Source of the DNA: Ophiocordyceps camponoti-saundersi (nom. inval.)
Lineage: Eukaryota; Ascomycota; Sordariomycetes; Hypocreales; Ophiocordycipitaceae
Length of the DNA: 64,000 nucleotides
Assembly (NCBI GenBank): GCA_003339415.1
Contig: PDHQ01000033.1
Location: forward strand, 124,001-188,000
Reading direction: 5' to 3'
Made by a program: the position numbers and the translations under genes. The first letter of the stretch is position 1. Each line of letters starts with the position of its first letter. Below, in pieces: positions 34,901 to 45,601 of this stretch. Below the pieces are notes generated by a model. That model did not search any database and had not been told where the DNA came from. It was given only the letters and a program-made list of their open reading frames with translations.

Positions 34901-36047
34901 GAAAAGCATGCACATCCTTGTGTCGATACACTTTAACGTGGGCCGCTTGAAAGAGGCAGAGGAGCTAGGAGTGCAGGTGGTGGAGACTCAGAAGAGGGTA
35001 CTGGGCGAGGAGCATGACGACACTCTGCACTCTATGAATACCCTCATTTATATCTATTCGAAATGGAAGCGTTGGAAAAGGGTGGAGGAGCTGGCACTTC
35101 AGGTATTAGAGACGAGAACAAAGGGGCAAGACGAGGACCACTACGACACGCTAGGCACTATCCATTCTCTCGCGGAATCATACACGCACCAGGGGCGGGG
35201 GAAGGAGGCGGAGGAGTTGCAATTACAGGCACTGGAGACCAGCAAGAGGTCACTAGGTGAGGAGCATCCCGATACGCTAACTAGGATATGGGAACTTGGG
35301 CAATTATACTGCGACCAAGAGCAATGGAAAGAGGCAGAGGAGATACAATCACGATTACTAGAGACTAGAAGGAGAGTGCTAGGTGAGGAGCATTTCGGCA
35401 CGCTATCCAGTATAGGTGGTCTCGCACAATTATACTTGGGGCAAGAGCGTTGGAAAGAGGTGGAGGAGCTGATCTCACCGAACCTACCGACCAGCAAGAG
35501 GGTGCTAGGTGAGGAGCATACCATAACGCTTGATTTCATGCTATTCCTAGGCAGGTCATATTGGTGTCAGGGGCTTCGAGACGAGGCAGAGGCGCTACTG
35601 TCACGAAGCCTCGAGATCTGCGAGAGGGTGTTGGGCGAAGAGCATCCCCAGACACTGGGGGGCGCTGTTGTGATGGCCTTGATATGGGAGGGTTCTGACC
35701 GAGTCGTTGAGGCGAAGGCCTCGTTGCGGGATTGCATCTTTCGCCAGCGAGAGGTGCTTGGCCCAGATCATCCGGACACTGTGTACTCTCTATCACTCCT
35801 CACCGACTGGGAGAGACTGAAAGCAGAAAGGGAGAGTGCTTATAAGAGAGTGTCGAACAGGGGAGTACGAGGTAAGGGACTTGGCGTCCACTCGTCAGCT
35901 CGATATCCAACTGCTATATTCTTCTAACTTGTCTGCATAGCGACGATCCACAACTACGTGGCCTGGATGATCACGGAACTCGCGAAAAATAGTCTTGATC
36001 AATTGCCTTTGGGTATCAGGTGGACATTGCGGCGAGTTCTTATCTAG
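31908..36047 (+). CDS. NLR-like protein: N-terminal domain, alpha/beta hydrolase, NB-ARC, TPR
   Basis: Reconstructed with nine exons: 31908-32260, 32322-32547, 32599-32658, 32711-33001, 33066-33294, 33371-33400, 33451-33595, 33647-35871 and 35941-36047. The product has 1221 residues. An N-terminal domain (about 1-118; KIFRVTGLP ... KVGLVEF, RRM-like in look) precedes a SesB/SERAC1-type hydrolase (about 119-386). The hydrolase has nucleophile Ser205 in FIAHSFGG and a probable His350 in DSDHSNIVKF. NB-ARC starts at about 406 (FVGRSEIL), with a P-loop GLGGVGKT completed across the 33595/33647 junction and Walker B RWLMVLDNADD near 518. Eight 42-residue kinesin-light-chain-type TPRs (LGEEHPDTL) fill 851-1186. 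This is the domain order of fungal NLRs linked to non-self recognition and heterokaryon incompatibility. The ligand-sensing part would be the TPRs and the hydrolase the effector. Codon third positions are less GC-rich than in neighbours. Exons 5-7 and 9 are the least certain. Confidence 0.85.
34869..35870 (+). repeat. Eight 126-bp TPR-coding repeats
   Basis: Within the NLR-like gene the motif LGE(E/G)H recurs at exactly 126-bp spacing, with units starting at about 34869, 34995, 35121, 35247, 35373, 35499, 35625 and 35751. Each encodes a 42-residue TPR. Units 4-7 are the most alike in DNA, sharing GTGCTAGGTGAGGAGCAT-type sequence. Similar adjacent units favour unequal exchange and copy-number change. 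Confidence 0.9.
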
Positions 36048-38361
36048 GCAGGTATGTATCGTGTACAACCTATGAAGTTTTGTTTGCTTAGGTTGAATTG
36101 TCTGTAGAGTTTTCTTTCTCTTGTGAGATTGGAGTGGTTGGAAGAAGAGTTGTCTTGAGAAAACGCTGGGAGGGTTTGTTGACTCTCAGACCTGATGGGG
36201 GTTGTCTTCTGGGGGCATGGTTATATACCTTTTCACTTGGAGATTGTCGTTGACGATTAACTGAAGTTGCGAAGAAGCAATCTGCGGAAAAAGGATGTCT
36301 CTCTTGGGAACATCGCTGTAAGCTTTCATCTGATGAAGATATTCAGCTTTAAACAGGGATGAGGAAGTTTAGTATATGTTTATTAACAGGAGCTGTAGCT
36401 AAAAGTTCACAACTTGGACTACAAGTATTAGAGAATAACAAGTCATGTTTATCGGGTTTTGCTAGCAAACCGTTAATGCTAATAGAAGTTGGGCGAGCTA
36501 AGCTTTTAGCAAGGACTGACCGCTTCTTTGAACAACAAGTTGGTAAGTTGACGCTAACCAGCTTCCCTTTGTTAGCAACCCATGAGCTATGTATGGTTCT
36601 TTCACGTGATATCAGGAACACGGCAAGAGAAGAGCCTATATTCTTTACTTGGCTAGTAAAGCTAAGAAGTTGCCCAGTTCACCCCTTTCTACCTACCCTT
36701 CTGTCTACCGAAAGATTTCTACGTCTTTATAACTTGGAGAGCAGCCAGAAATATAAGCAGCATCTTATTTGATGAGATACACATGTACATTGCGAACTAG
36801 GACGAGGCAACTTCACCTCGGTCTTTGAGCTCGGCTTTCTGTAAGTGGGAAGAGAGGAGACGGGTGAGCTATTTGAATCGATGAAGATGATGATAAAAGG
36901 ATGATTATGTATAAAGGATATATGTAAGTAGGAAGGTTGTCAGAATGCAACGGTCGTATCGTCGGAAGCAGACCAACAAGAAAGTAAGGTCATCATCGCT
37001 CTGACTATCGAGGTGAAGTTCCTAGACCGTCTTACGGATAGAGGTTCACAGATTGTGCATAACACGTGTCATGGATATGCGTGATGCGGGGTAGACATGT
37101 CACATAGCTGCAGCCTGCACCTGCACATGCACCTATGAGGTCATATGCACATATAGCGTACAACGAAGCGTGGAATAAGGCTAGGTCGTATGGATAGAGG
37201 TACATACATAGCTAAAGCTTACCTCATCGGCCTCTTTTGGTCTGACTCGACGACGGGATGAAAAGAGACAAGCGTGTGTGAGAGGGTGAAAGTGAGTGTG
37301 CGAGTGCAGGTGAGAGAGAGTGAGAGAGAGTCTATGTATGTATGTGGGTTGTTTCAAGACCAGAGTCCCCTGTAATTCTAACATAAAAAAATCTGCAGAC
37401 TACGGAGTGCAGGGGTGGGAAGGGGAAAGGGGTCCGAAACAAGAGCCGAAGAAGAAACAGAAGTTCTTTATAGGCTCAAGACACACATAAAGATATATGA
37501 ACATGGACATTGCCACAGCGGAGACGACTAGAAGAGAGAGGGAGAGATGGAGAGAGAGAAAAGACCAGACTGGAGAGGCATTTTCCCCCGTATCCGTGTC
37601 CTTGCTTGTTTTGCATTCTGTGTTGTGTGTGGTGTGGGTTGTGGGCTTAAAACTACCTACTAACCTGCGGATAAAGCCCCGCCCCTACACACACACAGGC
37701 ACACACAGGCACACAGGCACACACACAGGCAGCGTCGGTACTCGGAGTCGGTTCTTTTCTTTTTGGTTTACTTTCCCCCTCGTCCCCTTTTCATTTTTCA
37801 CTCTCCTGATTTCTCTCCTTCTCCATCTGGTCGAGTCTGATTTCTCCTCGGTTTTGTTGATTTTGTGTATTTTCTTTTGGTCGACTCTACGGAGACAAAC
37901 GGCGTGACAGAGAGAGGAAAAATTTGCTTCCGAGGCAGCCGTTCAGGACACAGCCGCACGAGTAAAAACCGTGACTGACTCACTCTCACTCTCACTCTCT
38001 CACACACACACACACTCTCCCCCCCCGTTTCTTTCTCCTCTCCCCCTTCTCTCTCTCACACACACACCAATCGTCGTCTTCTACCACCACTCACGAAAGC
38101 CATATAAACACGTCAATCGCCTCGCGTTACTGAACAAAAATTTCACCACCAGCCGGAAAATCACCCTCTGGCACTTCCGTGCCGTCCGACGACTTGTTCT
38201 CCCCGCCTCTTACCCCTAACCCGGAGCTGCCGCATAGGAGGATCCCCGAGGGTCTTCCTCTCGCCGAGGAAGAGTCCCAGAGGCCTCGCCAGTCCGTCGA
38301 CGGAACACTTGGCGCCCGCCTGCGCCCCCCATAAACAAAACTCGACTCCAAAGAAAGGATT
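36048..38361. other. Gene-free: AT-rich relic, then ODC promoter/leader
   Basis: From 36300 to 36780 lies an AT-rich patch with overlapping frames on both strands (36359-36772 plus; 36621-36349 minus). It has no recognisable protein features and looks like a degenerate mobile-element relic. From 37680 to 37735 is a CACACAGG-type array. From 37980 to 38070 are CT/CA tracts. The last 450 bases before the ornithine decarboxylase ATG contain no ATG on the plus strand, consistent with a long scanning-competent 5' leader. Confidence 0.45.
37684..37732. repeat. CA/CACACAGG array
   Basis: Imperfect array of ACACACAGGC units in the region upstream of the ornithine decarboxylase gene. Confidence 0.8.
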
Positions 38362-39739
38362 ATGGCAACTGCCCTCGTTGAGTGTCAACCCCCCGTCGTC
38401 GTTGTCAATCATGTCAAACAGCAGACACTCGTGACAGTGGCCCAAGATGCCGCCATGGATGCCAAGCAGCTGATTGGCGAGGCCTTGCACCGGCGCGTGG
38501 CCTCGATTAACCACGATGAATGTGCGCCTGGCGATGAGGACACGTTTTACGTCGCTGATCTCGGTCACGTCTATCGCCAGCATCTTGGCTGGAAGAAGCA
38601 TCTGCCTCGGGTCAAGCCCTTTTTCGGTGAGTTCGGATACGGGAGGTACTTTTTTCTTTCAAATTTCCTGACCATCTTTCCAATCAGCCGTCAAATGCAA
38701 CCCCGATCCGCAGGTGCTTCGGCTCCTGGCCGCCCTCGGCACCGGCTTCGACTGCGCCTCCAAGATGGAGATTGAGCAGGTTCTGGGCCTCGGCGTCTCG
38801 CCGGACCGCATCATTTACGCTCAGCCTTGCAAGACGACGTCGTACCTCCGTTTCGTCCGCTCCGCCGGCGTCAAGCAGATGACGTTTGACAACGCCGACG
38901 AACTACACAAGGTGGCCAAGGTCTTCCCCGAGGCCGAGCTGTTCCTGCGGATTGCGACGGACGACCGATCGAGCCTGTGCCGACTCAGCATCAAGTTCGG
39001 GGCCGGCATGGAGTCGACGGCCGACCTCCTGGGACTGGCGAGGGAGCTGGGGCTCAATGTGGTGGGCGTCAGCTTTCACGTCGGTTCCGGTGCGTCGGAT
39101 CCGCTGGCGTTCTACAAGGCAGTGCGCGATGCCCACGTCGTCTTCCAGCAGGGCCGGGCTCTGGGCTTCTCCATGCGCACCCTCGACGTCGGAGGCGGCT
39201 TCTGCGGCGACACGTTTCCGCTCATGGCCGGCACGCTGGCTCAGGCGCTCGACGAGTACTTTCCCGGGAACGACGTCGACATCATGGCCGAGCCGGGCCG
39301 TTACTACGTTTCGTCGGCCTTTACGGTGGCCTGCAACGTCATCGCTCGGCGGGCGGTCGAGGACAACGGCTACATGGTTTACGTCAACGACGGCGTGTAC
39401 GGCAACTTCTCCAGCATCATGTTCGACCACCAGCAGCCGTTGGCGCGAATCCTGCGGACGGAGGGCAAGACGGTCTACGATACGGCCGCGTCGGAGCCGT
39501 GCCAGCCGGGGACGGGGGTCGAATACTCGGTGTGGGGTCCGACGTGCGACGGCATCGACCGCATCAGCGAGAGCGTCAACTTCCGCTCCGTCATCGGCGT
39601 CGGTGACTGGCTCTACTTTGAGGACATGGGTGCCTACACGCGCTGCTCGGCCACGCAGTTCAACGGCTTCCGCAACGCGCACGACGTGATTTACGTCTGC
39701 AGCGAGCCTGGAGCGAAGGCGTTGATTTCGGATCATTGA
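38362..39739 (+). CDS. SPE1: Ornithine decarboxylase (2 exons)
   Basis: Exons 38362-38626 and 38688-39739 give 438 residues. It is the PLP-dependent first step of polyamine synthesis, ornithine to putrescine, in the cytosol as a homodimer. The PLP lysine is Lys91 in FFAVKCNP, with the exon junction inside AV. The substrate-site cysteine lies in WGPTCDGID (about residue 375). The phosphate-binding Gly run is DVGGGFCGD, and EPGRYYV is present. Length matches fungal enzymes. The upstream leader is long, CT-rich and free of ATG codons. In Neurospora the spe-1 mRNA also has a long leader involved in polyamine control (established knowledge), so a similar control is plausible here but not shown. 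The next gene, eEF1B-beta, lies on the same strand 670 bp away. Confidence 0.97.
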
Positions 39740-40411
39740 AGAAAAGGGATCTATTTATTACTATTTGGGATGGAAAAAAAGGTAAAAGGGGAGACGGGTT
39801 AGGATGGGTAAGGGTAAGGCCAAGGCCAAGGGTTAGGGGAAAAGGAAAAAGGGGGGAGGTCTTCTTTGTTTGTTTCTTTAATAGAGGATGCGATTTTGCC
39901 GTTGCAATTGATGTTTGAGTCGTCTTGTTCATTCATGTTGTTTATACATACACCTTGTACGTATTACAGAAATTGTGTATGTACAGACAGATAGACAGAC
40001 AGACAGACAGACATGGACGGTGAGGCTGAGGCTGGAAGCTTGGTGATGAGGCTGGAGGAGAGAGAGACGAAGGGGTTCGAAAGGCGGGGGGCCAAGTTGG
40101 TCAAAAAAAGTGGCTGCCTCAGGCCTTCATCAGCGCGGGGTTCTTTCCCAATCCAGTCCAACTGAGAGTGTGTCCAGTCCCTTCCTCGCCTCGCCCCGCC
40201 TCCACTTTTTTATTTTATCCTCCTTTTTTTTTTTCCCACTCTCCAATATTCGAGGTGGGAAAGAAAAAAAAACACGACGAAGCCCTATTTCGTGCGTGAC
40301 TGTTTTTCTTTGCTTTCCCCTTCCAACGACGACGGACCTTTTTCTCACTCTCTCACGACGATAGTTTACTTCGGAAGATTCTACTAAGCGGATTATTTAC
40401 GGTTCTTTAAG
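39740..40411. other. Intergenic, eEF1B-beta promoter
   Basis: No gene. It contains a GACA microsatellite (39985-40014), T- and A-rich runs, and a CT-rich promoter stretch (40170-40350) before the eEF1B-beta start. Confidence 0.4.
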
Positions 40412-41330
40412 ATGGGTTTTGTCGACTTTCTTTCTGATGCGGGGTTGACGAGTGAGTTTTCTTTTCTTTGCTGGGAGAGAAGAGAAGAGAGAGGAGAGAG
40501 GAGAGGGATTGGAGCGATTGAGGAAGAGGAGAGGCCGAAGATGCAAAAGACGATGCGGAAGAGGATGCAGAAGACGATGCAGAAAACAAAAAGCTAACAC
40601 ATCCCAGTGCTAAACAACTGGCTCGTCACCCGCTCCTACATCACAGGCTACGCCCCCTCCCAAGCAGACGTAAGCTGCTACAAAGCCCTAAAGAGCAGCC
40701 CAACAGAGGAGAAATATCCCCACGCAGCACGCTGGTACCGCCACATGACCACCTTCGAAGCCGACTTCTCCTCTCTCTCCGGCGACGCAGCTAAGCCCTA
40801 CACCGTCTACGGCCCCGACGCCTCATCCCTCACCCTTAACCCCGCCGCTGCCAAGGACGACGACGATGATGTCGATCTTTTTGGGAGCGATGACGAGGAG
40901 GATGATGAGGAGGCGGCGCGCATTAGGGAGGAGCGTTTGGCGGAGTATCGTAAGAAGAAGGAGGCTAAGCCTAAGGTTGCTGCTAAGTCTGTCGTTACCC
41001 TCGACGTCAAACCATGGGGTAAGTTCACTTCTCCCTCTCTCTCCTCTTCTCATCTCCCCTCCTTTTCTCTCTATAAAAACTAACGGTGGAAAAAAAAAAG
41101 ACGACGAAACAGACATGGCAGCCCTCGAAGCCTCCGTCCGCGGCATCGAAAAAGACGGCCTCGTCTGGGGCGCATCCAAGCTGGTGACAGTCGGCTTCGG
41201 AATCAAGAAGCTACAGATCAACCTCGTAGTCGAAGACGAGAAGATTTCCCTCGACGAGCTGCAGGAGGAGATTCAGGAGTTTGAGGATTACGTCCAGTCT
41301 ACTGACGTGGCTGCCATGCAGAAGCTTTGA
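40412..41330 (+). CDS. EFB1: Translation elongation factor eEF1B beta (3 exons)
   Basis: Exons 40412-40451, 40608-41018 and 41101-41330 give 226 residues. It is the nucleotide exchange factor that recharges eEF1A with GTP. The first coding exon is 40 nt ([13 protein letters not shown]) and joins to [15 protein letters not shown]. An N-terminal GST-like segment is followed by an acidic hinge ([21 protein letters not shown]) and a basic stretch. The C-terminal exchange domain reads [20 protein letters not shown] ... [17 protein letters not shown] and ends in DVAAMQKL, the canonical C-terminus with the catalytic lysine close to the end. The introns have branch sites GCTAACAC and ACTAACGG. Confidence 0.97.
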
Positions 41331-41763
41331 ACGAAGCCTTTTTTTTTCCTTGTCTTCTGTCTGGTTTCTTTTCGAGAGGGAGAGTCACTTGCTTTGTGCT
41401 ACATAGAAAAGAGATGAGAGCAGATACGAGAATTTCATGACGTTGATGGGTGTGGATGTGCGAGCTGATGATGTGAACCATATGTATAGAGGCTCTCCTC
41501 ATAAAGTGCAGCTGTTGGTGTGAAAGTGCAACTCGTGATAAGATCTCATTCTCTCTTTATTTATTTCTGCCAACTCTATCAACAACACCCTGCCAAAACA
41601 TGTAGCAGAGCACACAAACACCCTCCATCCATCTATCAACACGTCTAACAATGCCACCACAGCCAAAGCCAGTAGAGCGGCGCCATCACCCCGTATCATC
41701 ATCATCTTCTTCTCCGATTTCACAACCCAGTCCAAGTCTAGCCTCCGAACCCTTCTTCCCCCT
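41331..41763. other. Convergent 3' spacer, eEF1B-beta / RAD16
   Basis: 433 bp between convergent genes; no gene or clear signal beyond T-rich 3' flank sequence at 41339. Confidence 0.4.
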
Positions 41764-44700
41764 TCACGACCCGCGAAACAAAAACTGCATATCCTGCGGA
41801 CTAAGCGTCTCCATAGCCTTGTCGTCGCCGTTAACGGTCGAGTGAATCATACTCGTCTTCTTCTCCTGGATCAGCACCATCCTGCTCTCGACTGAGTCCT
41901 CGATGCAGAGCCTGGTTATCGTGCAGGGGCGGGTCTGGCCTATGCGGTGGCAGCGATCTGCCGACTGCCATTCCGCCGCGGGGTTCCACCACCTGAGATT
42001 TTGGTAGTTGGTTAGTTGGATGATACGTTTGCGTCGTTGGGGAAGAAAGGAGGACAAGCAAGGGGGTAAGAAAAGGGGGTTGATGGTAGGAAAAGGAAAA
42101 AAAAAAACTCACGGATCGACGATAAACACCCTCGACGCCTCCGTCAGATTTAGCGCCACACCGCCCGCCTTGAGCGAGACGAGAAAACACTCGACGTCAA
42201 CCTTGTTCATGAAGACGTCGATCGAAGCCTGCCTCTGAGCGGGCGTCATGCTCCCGTCCAGCATGACCGTCGTGATGCCCGCCCTCCTGAGCCGCCACTC
42301 GATAAGCTGCAGCATGGTGGTGAACTGCGAAAAGATGATGGACTTGTGAGACGCGTTGTCCGACCTCAGCTTGTGAAGCTCGTGAACCAGGAGCTCAATC
42401 TTTGAAGAAGAGGTCCAGTTCTCCATCTTGATGCGGTTGATGATGGAGTTCTTCTTCACCACGCCCTCGTCCTGCTCTATGCTCGGCTGCTCCAGGTCAA
42501 TCGACAGCGGGATGTGGCACCGGGGACAGTCGGGCTCGGCAGTCGACCCGATGTAGGCGCCGACGCAGGCCCGGCAAAAGTCGTGCTTGCACCGACTTCG
42601 CACCGCCTCCTCGGCCGGCTCGTCGCAGATGCAGCAGACGAGAACATTCTGTCCGCCCTCTGCGTGCTTCTTGAGAATCAGGTCAGGATGATCGGCCACT
42701 TGCCGCATCTGCATGATCAGTCCAAAGATGTTGGCGTAGTTGTTGAGGAGGACGCCCTGCGCCACGTATGTGTCAAAGTTGCGCTGACCGTTGTTCATGA
42801 TGCTCTTGGCAAAGTCGTACTCCTCCTCGCCAAAGAACTGCCGGTCCACGTAAATCTCCTTGACCGGCAGCTCCATCGACTTGGTGTGGTCCTTCTTGAG
42901 CCGCCGCAGCATGATGCGCTCCGTCATCAGCCGCATCTTTCGGAACGCCTCGCGCCCGGGCCCCATGTTGCCGAACTTCTGGATCGGGTTCAGCAGTTCC
43001 TGGTTAAAGACCGACACGTGCTGCATCCCGGCGTGACGGCAGCTCCCGCAGCGACTGTCTTCGTCCATCTTCCACTCCAGTGAGGTGCAAGGGCACTGCT
43101 TGCACAGGTAAGACGCGAACGGCTTCATGTTGAGGAAGCGGATCAGCGAAAAGAACTCGCCAATGCGGTTCTGGAGCGGAGTCCCTGTCAGGCACCAGCG
43201 GAAGTTGGTCTTGAGTGCGAAGCACGCCTTGGCCGTCATCGTCGTCCGCGTCTTGATGCAGTGAGCTTCGTCAAGGATGATGCGATGAAAGTCTATCGAG
43301 TGAATCACGCTCTTCTCCATGTGCATGCCGTCTTTGCGTTTGAAGCCGCGTTCCTGCTTCCGATACATTGACTCGAGACTGTTGTACGACATCATGATAA
43401 CGTGATACTTCTTCAGCTCCTTGACCGTGATGCCCTTGGCCTTTTGGTTGGTGCCGTGAAAGACAAACGTCTTGAGCGTGCCGTCCGTGTAGTCTTTGAT
43501 CTCTGACTGCCACTGCATCAGTGCAACGGGCGGCACCAGCACCAGCGTCGGCTGCTGGGCAGGAAAGTCGGACATGATGAGAGAGACGGCCTGGATCGTC
43601 TTGCCCAGGCCCATCTCGTCGCCCAACAGACCGCCCTTCCACTCCGTCTTTTCCATCTCCTGCATCCAGGCGAGCCCCTCCAGCTGGAAAGGCTTGAGAC
43701 GGCGGGAAATTGTCTGTGGCTGCGAGGCCATGGGAGGCTTCAGGACGGCCGTCTTTTCCAGGTCGGTCCACATGCTGGTGATTTCGGGATGGTGAAACTC
43801 GAGCCGAACGCGCTCTCTCTTGACCCGTTGATCGTTGCGGGAGCGCCTATAGCCTCGACGGCGGGTGGCAATGTGCTCGATAATAGTCGTCTGGTTCAGA
43901 GCTGCGTCGAAATCACTAGAGTCGGACGACGTTGAGTCGAGATCGTCATCAGACTCGGTGCTTGAGGGGAAGGCTTGTGCGCCGAGCAGAGGACCAGATG
44001 GTCGACCAGGCGGTCGTCTTCTCGTAGCGGACGACGTGGAAGCGGACAAGCCAGCTGCAGGGAGAACCATGAGAGGAGAGTCATCGGAGTCGGACGTCGT
44101 GGAGTCGTCGAAGTAGTCATCAGAGGTGGTGGTGGTGGTGGACAAGCCTTGTAGGCCGGGGAGAGGACCAGGTAGTCGTCTTCTCATCGATAGCGGCTCG
44201 AGGTCGCTGTCGGAGTCTGATGTACCAATCGGAGATTCTGCTTCGTCAATTGAGGGACCACCATCGGATGAAAAGCCTGACCTACCAGCATCTGCAGCTG
44301 CAGCCTCAGCGCTTAGGTCGGTTTTCGCCGACTTGTTTTTTTTGCTTGGCGGAAGCAGCGATGTCGAGGACGAGTGAGGGCTGCTTGGGCGTTTGAGGTT
44401 GCGAGTGGATGTCCTCTTGGCAAACACGGTCGATTGAACATCGTCGTCATCATTTTCAACCAAGTCGGGTCCGTTTGACGAACGAAGTCTGCGGCGTAGA
44501 GCCTGCTTAGGCGTTCCTGAGCGTGACATCGGTGACAGCTGCACTTGGAGAGATGCGGATGACTTGGAAGCGGTGGCCACACTCGGAGTAGGTAATTTGC
44601 TAGTCGCGAGGGTAGAGTAGGACCCAACAGACGATGCATCAGAGGGCGTAGAAACCGATGATACCGGCTCGCTGACGACCGTGATTTCTTGAGCCAAACT

Positions 44701-45023
44701 ATTGCGAGTACGTCGGCTGCTTGCGGACGAGGACGAAGCGGTGGCGTTGGCGAGTAAAGAGGCACGCGACGGTCTTCCTCTGGGGCGTTTCACCGGGGTC
44801 ACCGAATCGTTCACCGAATTGTTCTGCGAGCTGGAAGCGGGTGATGGCTGAGCCGTGCTTCGCAACGAACTGGAGCGGGTTAAACGTCTGGGTCCATTTT
44901 CGATCGCTGCGAGCAATGTCAGAAGATGGACAACGGATATGTTTGATATGTGAGATGCATGCCTTGTGAAGCCTCTGATGGGCTGTTCTGACTCTGCAGT
45001 GACTGACGTGGGCGTCGGGGCAT
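41764..45023 (-). CDS. RAD16: DNA repair ATPase RAD16 (SNF2/RING), 3 exons
   Basis: Exons 45023-45008, 44906-42113 and 41992-41764 give 1012 residues. The first coding exon is 16 nt (MPRRP), followed by [13 protein letters not shown]. With Rad7, Rad16 forms yeast NEF4, which acts in global-genome nucleotide excision repair and has ubiquitin-ligase activity. A disordered Ser/Asp-rich N-terminus (about 1-400) precedes the SNF2 ATPase: GDEMGLGKT near residue 435 and LDEAHCIK near 550. Rad16-type Cys residues (LCKQCPC ... CGSCRHAG) follow. A C3HC4 RING (CCICDEPA ... [10 protein letters not shown] ... CPRCH) is inserted near 770. The C-terminal helicase lobe starts [14 protein letters not shown] and ends [20 protein letters not shown] longer start at 45147 would need to read through the first intron. 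RAD7 is divergent next door. Confidence 0.95.
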
Positions 45024-45601
45024 GATGATGAGGACATTCACGATGCCAGGCAGCAAATTGACAGAAAACCAGATGGTGACATGCGAAGGCGTGATGAGTG
45101 AAAAAGACGGTTGGAAAACAACGGATGAAAGAGGGAGCAGTGGTCAAAGAGCGCTCACGGAAGAAGCAAAGAGAGGGAAAAATAGGGGAAGCCGTTTAGG
45201 GGGTGGGCGTCAGTTAGGCGAGCCAGCCATTCAGGGGACGAGGCTGAGAAATTTCGCCACCAGGCTAATCCAGTCGAACCTTTCCCTTCGCGCCGTTGCT
45301 CAGCAGAACGAAACACGAAAGCACGTGCAGTGGCTAATGGGCCGTTTAGGGGACTAGTGAACACTGTGTTCTCCTGGCCGAGCAGGGGACTCAGGAGACC
45401 CCTAGGGGCCCTAAGCAGTGAGTCACTACAGTGTGGACCTGGCCTCTCGGGCGTTAATTGACGCACGTGACGCCGTGATGTCTGCGCGTCACTGCAAGGC
45501 CGCGCACTGGGTCTCTCCTGAAGGCTTCTTCTCATCGTCTCACGACAGAGGCTTGTTGGGCCTTTGCAATTCCAAACATCCTCCAATCGACATCCTCCAA
45601 A
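45024..45601. promoter_or_regulatory. Shared divergent promoter of RAD16 and RAD7
   Basis: 578 bp between the two start codons. It contains a TGAGTCA box at 45419-45425 (Gcn4/CPC1-like) inside the 11-bp palindrome AGTGAGTCACT. It also contains CACGTG (45463-45468) and a self-complementary CCTAGGGGCCCTA stretch (about 45402). Co-regulation of the two genes is an inference from layout. Confidence 0.55.

Noticed and set aside
36359..36772. 137-codon plus-strand frame as a gene
   Set aside because: AT-rich, overlapped by an open frame on the other strand, no protein features; treated as relic DNA.
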